Shown one piece after another: positions 10,984-19,346 of a stretch of DNA of 64,000 nt. Source of the DNA: Nonomuraea typhae (GTDB taxonomy: Bacteria > Actinomycetota > Actinomycetes > Streptosporangiales > Streptosporangiaceae); contig NZ_VRLV01000002.1 in assembly GCF_009760925.1 (NCBI RefSeq), forward strand, positions 1,116,001-1,180,000, read 5' to 3'. Position 1 is the stretch's first letter, and each line of letters begins with the position of its first letter. A program made the translations under genes and the position numbers. Below the pieces are notes generated by a model that saw only the letters and a program-made list of their open reading frames with translations, had not been told where the DNA came from and made no database searches.

Positions 10984-11009
10984 AGATGTCAACGAGGTAC
11001 ACTCATGGC

Positions 11010-11582
11010 ATGACGGGATTGCGGGAGCGGACCAAGCGGGCGGTGCGTGCGGAGCTCGTGGAGGTGGCCCAGCGGCTCTTCGCCGAGCAGGGCTTCGACG
11101 AGACGACCGTGGACGACATCGCCCGGGCCGCCGGCATGTCCAAGCGCAGCTTCTTCAGGTACTTCCCGGTCAAGGAAGACGTGGTCCTGGGCGAGATCGA
11201 CTTCATGGGCGAGCGGATCGCCGCGGAGCTCGCCGCCCGGCCCGCGGGCGAGGAGCCCTGGGCCAGCCTGCACGCGGTGCTCAGAGACTGGGAGCAGCGC
11301 ATCGACGACGAGCGGCAGGCGCTCGAACGCCTGCGGTTGATCGAGTCGAGCCCGGCATTGCGGGCTCGCTATCAGCAGAAGCGGGAGGAGACCCGCGGGC
11401 ACATCGCGCAGGCGCTCCAGGCCAGGTCGGGGCTCGACGCCTTCACCGCCGACCTGCTCACCGCCGCGGCCGGGGCCGCGCTCGACAGCGTGGCCCGCGC
11501 CTGGACCCGCTCCGACGGGCGAGCCGACAGACTCGCCCTCGTCGACCAGGCGTTCGCGCTGTTCACCCCTGCGCGGGCGTGA
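11010..11582 (+). CDS. TetR-family transcriptional regulator
   Basis: 190 residues. The N-terminal HTH is clear: LVEVAQRLFAEQGFDETTVDDIARAAGMSKRSFFRYFPVKEDVVL (about residues 15-60). The C-terminal ligand domain is alpha-helical. The ATG at 11010 is chosen over an upstream in-frame ATG at 10977 because the latter starts inside the palindromic operator and has no ribosome site. It probably represses itself and the divergent SDR. The end overlaps the convergent lipoprotein gene by 20 bp. Confidence 0.9.
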   Translation: MTGLRERTKRAVRAELVEVAQRLFAEQGFDETTVDDIARAAGMSKRSFFRYFPVKEDVVLGEIDFMGERIAAELAARPAGEEPWASLHAVLRDWEQRIDDERQALERLRLIESSPALRARYQQKREETRGHIAQALQARSGLDAFTADLLTAAAGAALDSVARAWTRSDGRADRLALVDQAFALFTPARA

Positions 11583-12267
11583 CGCTGACGTCGCCGGAGC
11601 CCGCGCGGACGGTCACCTTCCGGCTGGCGGCAGGGTCGCTCTTCACCGAGATCGCCTCATCGCCCGACGAGGTCTTGGCATCAATGGCGTAGGGCCCCTC
11701 GGGCAGTTCGATGGCGGCGTTGCCGGACCCGACGACCAGATTCACCAGCTTGGGCGCGGTGGTGTACTTCAGCGAGGCGTCACCGGAACCGGTTGTCACC
11801 GAGACCTGCTCACCGCCCAGCCGCGTGCCCGCCAGGTCCCCCGAGCCCACGTCGGCCTTGATCGCCCCCGTGACCCCCACGAGCGAGATGTCTCCAGAAC
11901 CGGTCTCCAGCTCGAGCGCCAGGCCCTTGGGCACCTCGATCTTGTAGTTCACGCTGCAGTTGTCCATGGACGAGGGGCAGTCGTAGGTCACGGCCAGGGC
12001 GTCGCCCTCGACCTTGTGCTCGGCCTTCGGCTTGTCGGAGTTCCACAGCAGGGTTTCCACGATCTTGATGGCCGCGGCGCTGCCCTCGCGGATCTCGGTG
12101 TCGCCCGAGCCGCTCGACAGGCGGAGCTTCGCCACCTTGTCGGTCACGGTGTACTCGTTCACCTCCTTGTTGTGGGCCTTCGCCCCCACCAGGTTGCCCA
12201 GCCCGCACCCCGTCAACACCAGCGCGGAGGCCAGCAGGCCGCCCGCCAACACGATCGTCTTCCTCAT
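11563..12267 (-). CDS. DUF4097-type adhesin-like lipoprotein
   Basis: About 234 residues. A lipoprotein signal peptide ends in LVLTGC. The mature part is a parallel beta-helix-like repeat with regularly recurring SGSGD/VGSGD turns (LSSGSGDTEI, ETGSGDISLVG, DVGSGDLAG, TTGSGDASLKY, KTSSGDEAISV, RAGSGDVSV), the DUF4097/putative adhesin pattern. It sits on the outer face of the cytoplasmic membrane; the role is unknown. The ATG at 12267 is chosen for signal-peptide length; ATG 12276 and an upstream start are alternatives. Confidence 0.88.
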   Translation of the reverse strand: MRKTIVLAGGLLASALVLTGCGLGNLVGAKAHNKEVNEYTVTDKVAKLRLSSGSGDTEIREGSAAAIKIVETLLWNSDKPKAEHKVEGDALAVTYDCPSSMDNCSVNYKIEVPKGLALELETGSGDISLVGVTGAIKADVGSGDLAGTRLGGEQVSVTTGSGDASLKYTTAPKLVNLVVGSGNAAIELPEGPYAIDAKTSSGDEAISVKSDPAASRKVTVRAGSGDVSVTPAQG

Positions 12268-12327
12268 GCCCGCCATCCTGGCAAGACGGGCACCCCGCAC
12301 ACATCCGGGGGTAGCCCTGACTCGCCC

Positions 12328-15300
12328 TCAGGGATGCACCCGAGCCGAGATCCGGTCCACGTCCCCGCGTTCTGCGGGTGGCAGCGGCGCACCGGCCGAC
12401 TCCCGCAGCGCCGCCGCCTCCGCCAGCAGCGCGACCGCCTTCTCGCGCGCCCCGGCCAGCGAGTGCGCCCCGGCCAGCCCCTCCAGGGCCAGCGCCCTGG
12501 CTCTGGGGTCGCCGCTCGGGATCGCCGCCGCCAGCCCCTCCTCGTGCAGGGCCATGGCGCGTACGGCGTCGCCGCGCAGCTCGGCCACGAATCCGAGCTC
12601 GGCCAGCAGCAGCGCCACGGCGTAGTCGGCGCCCAGCTCGCGGGTCCAGGCCAGCCACCGCGACAGATAGCGCTCGGCCGCGTCCAGCCGCCCCTGCCGG
12701 CGGGCCACCATGCCCAGACCGACCTCGGCGAACTGCACGCCGAAGGTGTGCGACTGCTCCTCGGCCACCCGCAGCGCCCGCTCGTGATGGCGGTTGGCCG
12801 CCGCGTAGTCGCCGGTCAGCATGGCGATGCGGCCGAGCCCGGACAGCCGGAAGGACACGTCCAGGACCAGGCCCATCTCCTCGGCGATCCTGACGCCCTC
12901 GGCGTGCAGGGCCGCGGCCCGCTCGTAGTCGCCGTTGATCTCGGCCAGGAAACCCAGCGACTCGCCGATCTGGACCAGGCCCCAGCGGTCGCCCAGCCGT
13001 CCGAACCGCTCGGCGCTGTCGGCGCCGTGACGCTCCAGGGCGGCCAGGTCGCCGCGGAAGGTCGCGTGCTGCGCCTGGAGGGCCCGCGCGGCGGCCAGTC
13101 CCCACGCCTCACCCGTCGCGGCGAACCCGGCCAGCGCCGGCTCGCCCAGCTTCTCACTGGCCCCCAGATCGCCGAATCCCAGATGGGTCCAGGCCATGAA
13201 CCAGGCGGCCATCGCGTGCGCCGCCGGGTCGCCGGCCAGCAGGTCCAGCGCCCGGTCTGCCCGCTCCCGCCGGCCCTCGCCGTCCTCGGTCAGCAGCGCG
13301 AACCCGGTGTGCCAGGCCAGCGCCCGGCCGTCGGTCACCAGCTCCAGCACGGCGCCGCTCGCCCGATGCGCCTCGCGGTGGCGGCCGCGCAGATACCAGT
13401 ACCACGCCAGCGCGTTGACCAGGCGGAGCGCCGGCCCGGCCGCGCCGCGCTGCAGGGCCTCCTCCAGGACGTTCCTGAGGTTGGCCGCCTCCTCGTCGAG
13501 CCGCGACAGCCAGCGCCGCTGGTCACCGCCCCGCAGGTACGGCTCGGCCCGCTCGGCCAGGTCCGCGTAGTGCTCGTCGCGGCGGCGCCGTACCGGCCCG
13601 GACTCGCCCGCCTCCCGCAGGCGTTCCAGGCAGTAGGCGGCGACGGACTCCAGCAGCCGGTAGCGGGTGCCGCCGGCGGTCACCACCAGCGACCGGTCCA
13701 CCAGCCGGGACAGCAGGTCGAGCACGTCCGCGGCGGCGACCTCGCCTCCGGCGCAGACGGCCTCGGCCGCCTCCAGCGTGCAGCCGTCGGCGTGGACGGC
13801 CAGCCGGCGCAGGACCACGCGCTCCGGCTCACCGAGGAGCTCCCAGCTCCAGTCGATCATCGCGCGGAGCGTGCGCTGGCGGGCGGGGGCGTCGCGCCTG
13901 CCGGTGGCCAGCAGGCGGAAGCGGTCGTCCAGCCGGTCGGCCAGCCCCTGGACGCCCAGCGCGCGCACCCGGGTGGCGGCCAGCTCCAGCGCCAGCGGGA
14001 TGCCGTCCAGGCGGCGGCAGATCGCCGCGACCGCCGCGGCGTTGCCCTCGTCGAGCGTGAACCCGGGCGCGGAGGCCGCGGCGCGGGCCGCGAACAGCCG
14101 GACCGCGCCGGCCCGCCGCATCGTGTCCAGGCCGGCGTCCGGCGCGGGGACCGGCAGCGGCGGTACGGCCAGCAGCACCTCGCCGGTGAGGGCCAGCGGC
14201 TCCCGGCTGGTGGCCAGCACGCGGACCCCGGGCGCCTCCCGCAACAGGGTGCCGGTCAGTTCCGCGACCGCTTCGACGAGGTGTTCGCAGTTGTCCAGGA
14301 CGAGCAGGGGCCGCCGGGCGCGCAGAGCACCCACCAGCCGCTCGGCCACGGGGGCGGTGACGTCGTCGCGGATGCCGAGCGCGGCGGCGACCGACTCGGC
14401 CACCTCGGCCACGCCGTCGCCGCCCGGCCGGTGGCGGCCGGCCAGTTCGACGACGAACGCGCCCTCGACGCCCTCGGCGGCGGCCAGCGCCAGGCGCGTC
14501 TTGCCGACGCCGCCGGGGCCGGTGAGCGTGACCAGCCGGGCGCTGCCGAGCGCGGCGCACACCTGGGCCACCTCGTGGTCCCTGCCGATCAGCTCCGACG
14601 GCGAGATCGGGACGGGGACGCGCAGGTGGGGGGCGTGTTCGAGGATGGCCTGGTGCAGTGCGGCCACCTCCGGACCCGGGTCCAGGCCGAGCTCGTCGCG
14701 GAGCCGTTCACGCAGGCCGGCGTAGGCGGCCAGCGCCTCGCTCTGCCGTCCGGACAGGTAGAGGGCCTTCATGTGCGCGGCGCGCAGGCGTTCCCTGAGG
14801 GGGTGGGCGGCGGCCGGGGCGGCCAGTTCGGCGGCGAGCGCCCGGTGCTCGCCCAGGAGCAGGCGGGCCTCGGCCTGCTCCTCGAGGGCGGCCAGCCGCT
14901 GCTCCTCCAGGCGGGCGATGGCCGGGGCGGCGAACGGCTCGTCGGCCACGTCGGCGAAGGCGGGGCCGCGCCACAGGGCCAGCGCCGCCGTCAGCTTGCC
15001 TGCCCGCCTGCGGGCGTCGGCGATCGCGCGGGCCTCGGTCAGCAGGGCGGTGAACCGGCCGGCGTCCACCGCGTCAGGCTCCGCCCGCAGGTGGTAGCCG
15101 GCCGGGCCGTACACCACGACGTCCCTGCCCCCGAGCGCGCGGCGCAGCTGGGAGACCTTGCCCTGCAGCGAGTTGGCCGGGGAGGCGGGCTGGTCCTCGC
15201 CCCACAGGTCGGCGGCGAGCCGGTCGGCGCTGACGGGACGGCCGGGGTCGACGAGCAGGCGGGCCAGCAGCGTCCTGACCATGACCTCGGGGACCCGGAT

Positions 15301-15354
15301 CGGTTCGCCCTCGCCGGACCACACCGCGAGCGGCCCGAGCACCCCGAATCGCAT
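12328..15354 (-). CDS. AfsR/SARP-family regulator with NB-ARC and TPR domains
   Basis: 1008 residues. Order: OmpR-like winged helix (RFGVLGPLAVW to GYHLRAEP, about 1-90); BTAD domain (95-245, with EQRLAALEEQAEARL); NB-ARC ATPase with P-loop GPGGVGKT (about 281) and LLVLDNCEHL; and a long C-terminal array of TPR-like helices (about 600-1000). This is the layout of large SARP activators that control secondary-metabolite or export genes. The ATG at 15354 is favoured over GTG 15363. It is divergent from a 14-TM exporter, with three perfect heptamer repeats in the 65-bp spacer. Confidence 0.95.
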   Translation of the reverse strand: MRFGVLGPLAVWSGEGEPIRVPEVMVRTLLARLLVDPGRPVSADRLAADLWGEDQPASPANSLQGKVSQLRRALGGRDVVVYGPAGYHLRAEPDAVDAGRFTALLTEARAIADARRRAGKLTAALALWRGPAFADVADEPFAAPAIARLEEQRLAALEEQAEARLLLGEHRALAAELAAPAAAHPLRERLRAAHMKALYLSGRQSEALAAYAGLRERLRDELGLDPGPEVAALHQAILEHAPHLRVPVPISPSELIGRDHEVAQVCAALGSARLVTLTGPGGVGKTRLALAAAEGVEGAFVVELAGRHRPGGDGVAEVAESVAAALGIRDDVTAPVAERLVGALRARRPLLVLDNCEHLVEAVAELTGTLLREAPGVRVLATSREPLALTGEVLLAVPPLPVPAPDAGLDTMRRAGAVRLFAARAAASAPGFTLDEGNAAAVAAICRRLDGIPLALELAATRVRALGVQGLADRLDDRFRLLATGRRDAPARQRTLRAMIDWSWELLGEPERVVLRRLAVHADGCTLEAAEAVCAGGEVAAADVLDLLSRLVDRSLVVTAGGTRYRLLESVAAYCLERLREAGESGPVRRRRDEHYADLAERAEPYLRGGDQRRWLSRLDEEAANLRNVLEEALQRGAAGPALRLVNALAWYWYLRGRHREAHRASGAVLELVTDGRALAWHTGFALLTEDGEGRRERADRALDLLAGDPAAHAMAAWFMAWTHLGFGDLGASEKLGEPALAGFAATGEAWGLAAARALQAQHATFRGDLAALERHGADSAERFGRLGDRWGLVQIGESLGFLAEINGDYERAAALHAEGVRIAEEMGLVLDVSFRLSGLGRIAMLTGDYAAANRHHERALRVAEEQSHTFGVQFAEVGLGMVARRQGRLDAAERYLSRWLAWTRELGADYAVALLLAELGFVAELRGDAVRAMALHEEGLAAAIPSGDPRARALALEGLAGAHSLAGAREKAVALLAEAAALRESAGAPLPPAERGDVDRISARVHP

Positions 15355-15368
15355 GGGCTCCACCGTAC

Positions 15369-15397
15369 CCTCAGCCCATCCTCAGCCGGCCCTCAGC
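15369..15397. promoter_or_regulatory. SARP heptamer direct repeats (3 x CCTCAGC at 11-bp pitch)
   Basis: CCTCAGC occurs at 15369, 15380 and 15391, each separated by 4 bp, so the repeats lie on one face of the helix. This is the known SARP binding architecture. The last repeat is 9 bp before CACCCT (15407-15412), a plausible -10, which would place the start point at or next to the ATG of the exporter at 15420. Confidence 0.75.
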
Positions 15398-15419
15398 GCC
15401 TGGCCGCACCCTGGGCCGC

Positions 15420-17075
15420 ATGACTGTGAGCACTGAAGCCGCCGCCGGTCCCAAGGCGTGGATCGGCCTGGCCGTCCTGGCCCTGCCTACCTTGTTGTTG
15501 TCGCTGGACGTCACCGTGCTGCATCTGGCGGTGCCGCACATCGGCGCCGACCTGAATCCCAGCGCCACCCAGACCTTGTGGATCATCGACATCTACAGCT
15601 TCATGATCGCCGGGTTCCTGGTGACGATGGGCACGCTGGGCGACCGCATCGGCCGCCGCAAGCTGCTGCTGGCGGGAGCCGCGGCGTTCGGCGCCGCTTC
15701 GGTGCTGGCCGCCTACTCCACCACCGCCGAGATGCTCATCGCCGCCCGCACGCTGCTCGGCGTGGCCGGGGCCACGATCATGCCGTCCACGCTGTCGCTG
15801 ATCAGCAACATGTTCCGCGACCCGCGGCAGCGCGGGCTGGCGATCGGGGTGTGGGCCACGATGTTCTCCGTGGGCATCGCGCTCGGCCCGGTCGTGGGCG
15901 GGCTGCTGCTCGAGCACTTCCGGTGGGGGTCGGTGTTCCTGCTGGGCGTCCCGGTGATGGTGCTGCTGCTGGCGGCGGGGCCGGTCCTGCTGCCGGAGTT
16001 CCGCGACCCGGGCGCCGGGCGGCTGGACCTGGTCAGCGTCCTGCTGTCGCTGGCGACCCTGCTCCCGATCACGTTCGCGGTCAAGGAGCTGCCGGTGTAC
16101 GGCATGCGGCCCCTTCCCCTGCTCGCCCTGGCGGCCGGGCTGGCGGCCGGGGCGGCGTTCGTGCACCGGCAGCGCCGGCTCACCGAGCCCCTGCTGGACC
16201 TGCGACTCTTCGGCAACCGGGCCTTCCGCGGGGCGCTCCTGGTCATGATGGTCAGCCTGGCCGTGCTGGGCGGGATCTACCTGTTCGTCACCCAGTACCT
16301 GCAGCTCGTGGCGGAGCTGCCGCCCATGACGGCCGGGCTGTGGCTGCTGGTCCCGGCGATCGGCCTGATCGCCACCTCGATGGCGGCGCCCCTGCTGGCC
16401 CGGCGGATCCGGCCCGGATACGTGCTGGCCGGCTCCCTGGCCGTCTCCGCGCTGGGCTACCTGTGGCTGACGCAGGCCACGGCCGACGCCCCGGTGCTCA
16501 TGCTGGCCGCGTTCTTCGTCCTGTACGCGGGCTCGGGGCCGGTCAGCGCGCTGGCCACGGACATGGTCGTGGGCGCGGCGCCGCCGGAGAAGGCGGGTGC
16601 GGCCTCGGCGCTGGGTGAGACCAGCGGTGAGCTGGGACTGGCCGTCGGCATCGCGGTCCTGGGCAGCGTGGGCACCGCGGCCTACCGGGCGACCATGGAC
16701 GCGTCGCTGCCCGGCCTGGCTTGGGGACCCGGTGTGCCCATGGGATCCGGCATGCCCTCGGGATCCGGCATGCCCTCGGGACCCGGCATGCCCTCGGGAC
16801 CCGGCATGCCCTCAGGACCCGGCATGCCCTCGGGATCCGGCGCGGCCTCGGGATCCGGCGCGGCCGAGATGCCCGCTCTGGCCGAGAGCGCCCGCGAGAG
16901 CCTGGCCGCGGCGGTGGCCGCCACGGACGGTCTGGGGGCGCCGCTGGCCGGGCAGGTGCTGGCGGCGGCCAAGGAGGCGTTCACCGGCGGGCTCACCACG
17001 GTCGCGGCGATCGGCGCGGTCCTGCTGGCCGCCGCGGCGGTCCTGGCCGCGGTGAGCCAGCGAAGCACGTCGTAG
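15420..17075 (+). CDS. 14-TM MFS drug exporter (DHA2 family)
   Basis: 551 residues. Family motifs are visible: LDVTVLHLAVPHIGADL in TM1, the loop motif GDRIGRRKLL, and motif C GIALGPVVGGLL. Proton-antiport exporters of this type remove antibiotics, dyes and secondary metabolites. No ribosome site precedes the ATG, so leaderless translation is likely. Residues about 436-483, in the last extracytoplasmic loop, are an 8-unit hexapeptide repeat (Gly-(Ser/Pro)-Gly-Met-Pro-Ser type). It is probably the target of the divergent SARP regulator. Confidence 0.93.
   Translation: MTVSTEAAAGPKAWIGLAVLALPTLLLSLDVTVLHLAVPHIGADLNPSATQTLWIIDIYSFMIAGFLVTMGTLGDRIGRRKLLLAGAAAFGAASVLAAYSTTAEMLIAARTLLGVAGATIMPSTLSLISNMFRDPRQRGLAIGVWATMFSVGIALGPVVGGLLLEHFRWGSVFLLGVPVMVLLLAAGPVLLPEFRDPGAGRLDLVSVLLSLATLLPITFAVKELPVYGMRPLPLLALAAGLAAGAAFVHRQRRLTEPLLDLRLFGNRAFRGALLVMMVSLAVLGGIYLFVTQYLQLVAELPPMTAGLWLLVPAIGLIATSMAAPLLARRIRPGYVLAGSLAVSALGYLWLTQATADAPVLMLAAFFVLYAGSGPVSALATDMVVGAAPPEKAGAASALGETSGELGLAVGIAVLGSVGTAAYRATMDASLPGLAWGPGVPMGSGMPSGSGMPSGPGMPSGPGMPSGPGMPSGSGAASGSGAAEMPALAESARESLAAAVAATDGLGAPLAGQVLAAAKEAFTGGLTTVAAIGAVLLAAAAVLAAVSQRSTS
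16725..16868 (+). repeat. Eight 18-bp tandem repeats inside the MFS gene
   Basis: Consensus GGAYCCGGCATGCCCTCG, 8 units in frame. The two central classes are near identical (GGATCC or GGACCC variants), and the outer units are diverged (…GTGCCCATG at the left, …GCGGCC at the right). They encode GSGMPS/GPGMPS hexapeptides in the loop before the last membrane segment. Confidence 0.95.
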
Positions 17076-17144
17076 GCCGGATATTTCCCCATCCGCCGAC
17101 ATATCCCCGGGCGCCGGATATTTCACCAAACGCCCCAGAACCAC

Positions 17145-17169
17145 CCCGGCCCGAGACCCCCGGGCCGGG
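17145..17169. terminator. Bidirectional hairpin terminator
   Basis: CCCGGCCCG and CGGGCCGGG form a perfect 9-bp stem with a 7-nt loop between the convergent exporter and glucanase genes. Confidence 0.7.
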
Positions 17170-17182
17170 TCCGGTTTCCAGG

Positions 17183-19129
17183 TCAGGGCCGGCCGCTGGT
17201 GGCGGCGACGTACTGCAGGTCCTGGTTGGGCAGGCTCGTCCTGACCTCGAACGGGGAGACGACCTTGGCCGTGGTCTTCCCGGCCCGCACGACCGAGGCG
17301 GACTGCCGGCCGTACGCCAGCGGGAAGGTCGTGGCCGTGACCCCGGCCGCCGCCTCGGCCTTCTTGGCCGTGCCGCCGATGCCGGCCTGGATCGTGGCCG
17401 CGCCGGTCAGGAAGGCCAGCACCTCGACCGTGTCGCGCGCCGGGCTGCTGCCGCCGCGCAGGGTCATGAACTTGGTCTGCGGCCCCCCGCCCGGCCGCTG
17501 GGACGCCTTCTGAAGGCGGTGGGTGAGGTAGACGGTGTCCCGGACGATCGTCGGCGTCTTGCCGGTCTTGAACTTGGTCAGGTAGTAGGAGGTGATGTCC
17601 AGGTACGCGCCGCCGTTGTGGGCGGACGGCGTGAACTGGGTGCCCTCGGAGAAGTCGTTCCAGGTGGTGAGCTGGACCCAGTCGGCGCCGCCCGAGATGG
17701 CCTTGTCCCAGGTGACGCGGAGGTTCTCGGTGTTGTTGGCCTCGTCGTAGACGCCCTGGTTGGGGCGCTCGTCCTGTACCGAGACCGGCTGCATCCAGAT
17801 CTTGCCCATGCCGTGGGCGAGGTCGATGTTCGCACCGATGCCCGACTGCTGGGCCGGGCTGCGGTTGCCCCAGTTGGAGAAGCCGTAGCTGATGGGCGCG
17901 AACGCCTTGGCGTGGGTCGCGGCGTTCAGGAAGACGGGCACGAACGCCACCTTGACGCCGTGCTTGGCCTGCATGGTGTCCATGAACTCCCGCCACCACG
18001 AGACCGTCTGGTTCTCGGCCTTGAACGGCGAGACGACCAGGCGCTTGTCGGCCAGGCGGTAGACGCCGGGCTTCTGCGCCAGCTCGGCCATGGACGCGGC
18101 CAGTTGGGCGGGCGTGACGCCCTTGAGGCCGTTCATGTCCGGCATCAGGACGATCTTGAAGCCGGGGTCGACGTTCTTGGCCGCCTCGATGAGCAGCTTG
18201 GTCCTGCTCCAATGCTGGCTGGTGAGCGACAGGATGTCCACGGTGAAGCCGTCCAGCCCGGCCGCCCTGGCCAGGCGGATCTCGGCCTCCATGTCGGCCA
18301 GCTGCCAGTTGCCGCCCATGGCCGCGCGGGGCAGGGGACGGTCGCGCAGCAGGCCGCCGTACGCCGCGTGCTTGCCGCCCTCGCCGGTCGGGGTGAGGTA
18401 GTTGCGGGCGTAGTAGTCGCTGCTACCGGCCTGGTTGTCAAGCGAGATCGGGTACGGCGTGAAGTAGTGCGCGAAGACCTTCTTGCCCGAGGCGCGCAGC
18501 GTGCTGATCGCCGGCAGGTTGAACGGCAGCGGCCCGGCGGGCACCGGCGGCTGCCCGGCGGCGGTGTAGGTGATGACCAGGCGCGGCGGGACGGCCCCGG
18601 TGGCGGTGGCGCGCGAGGAGTGGAAGACGCCCTGGGCGCCGCCGGTGCTGGTCAGGGCGAAGGCGTAGGCGCCGTCGCCGGCGACCGCCTCCGACAGGTC
18701 GATCTTGGCCTGCTCGCCGGCCGTGAAGCCGGTGTGGGTGGCGACGGTGGCGCCGAGCGTGGGCCGGTTGGTGTAGAGGACGTGCTCGTCCCAGGCCGAG
18801 GTGGTCGGGCGCACGGCCAGCGCGGTGTCGGTGGTGCGCACGGAGTGGAGCTCCAGCGTGGCCTTGACCTCGGCGCCCTCGGGGATGCCCGCGACCTTGA
18901 AGCGGACCAGGCCGAAGCGCTCGTTGCCGGGGCCGTTGAAGGCCGACATCCAGGTGAAGGCGGCGTGGTCGGCGGCCGGGCTCGTCTCGCTGACGTAGGT
19001 GTCGTCGGCGGCCTGGACGGTAATCGTTTTCGGCTCGTCCGCGGCGACGGCCCGCGCGGGGGCGGCGGTGAGGCCGGAGGCGGTCACGGCCAGGGTCACC
19101 AGGGCTGGTAACCAGGTCTTGCGCAGCAT
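17183..19129 (-). CDS. Secreted glycoside hydrolase family 71 (endo-1,3-alpha-glucanase)
   Basis: 648 residues. A Sec signal peptide (residues 1-30, ending around ARAVA) is followed by an N-terminal DNRLRE-type carbohydrate-associated beta-sandwich (about 35-190: ADDTYVSETSP, FGLVRFKVAGIPEGAEVKATLEL), a Pro linker, and a GH71 barrel beginning KKVFAHYFTPYPISLD. The barrel contains AGLDGFTVDILSL and later WVQLTTWNDFSEGTQF, where catalytic acids are expected. The enzyme cleaves alpha-1,3-glucan of fungal walls or dental-type mutan. It is monocistronic, with terminators and a 217-bp divergent promoter region (19130-19346) in which I see no clear operator. Confidence 0.9.
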   Translation of the reverse strand: MLRKTWLPALVTLAVTASGLTAAPARAVAADEPKTITVQAADDTYVSETSPAADHAAFTWMSAFNGPGNERFGLVRFKVAGIPEGAEVKATLELHSVRTTDTALAVRPTTSAWDEHVLYTNRPTLGATVATHTGFTAGEQAKIDLSEAVAGDGAYAFALTSTGGAQGVFHSSRATATGAVPPRLVITYTAAGQPPVPAGPLPFNLPAISTLRASGKKVFAHYFTPYPISLDNQAGSSDYYARNYLTPTGEGGKHAAYGGLLRDRPLPRAAMGGNWQLADMEAEIRLARAAGLDGFTVDILSLTSQHWSRTKLLIEAAKNVDPGFKIVLMPDMNGLKGVTPAQLAASMAELAQKPGVYRLADKRLVVSPFKAENQTVSWWREFMDTMQAKHGVKVAFVPVFLNAATHAKAFAPISYGFSNWGNRSPAQQSGIGANIDLAHGMGKIWMQPVSVQDERPNQGVYDEANNTENLRVTWDKAISGGADWVQLTTWNDFSEGTQFTPSAHNGGAYLDITSYYLTKFKTGKTPTIVRDTVYLTHRLQKASQRPGGGPQTKFMTLRGGSSPARDTVEVLAFLTGAATIQAGIGGTAKKAEAAAGVTATTFPLAYGRQSASVVRAGKTTAKVVSPFEVRTSLPNQDLQYVAATSGRP

Positions 19130-19346
19130 ACGTTCTCCGTTTTGTGGGGTTCTGCGCCGTGATCATAGGGCGAAGAGCCCCCCAAGTGGGCAGAAACCTC
19201 AACATAGGTTTATCCAGTTGAACATTGAAGGATCTCCACGCTGACGTGCGCGGGTAAGCGGGCATTCATCCGGGCTTCAACAGCCGGACGCCCGGCATCT
19301 ATAGCTTCCGAGTGCTATCGCCGCATCTTTACTGATAGGAAGCACT

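Noticed and set aside
12016..15423. A 1135-codon open frame antisense to the SARP regulator
   Set aside because: It is the usual high-GC mirror frame: Gly/Arg/Gln-rich with no domain, and the opposite strand encodes a complete AfsR-type protein.
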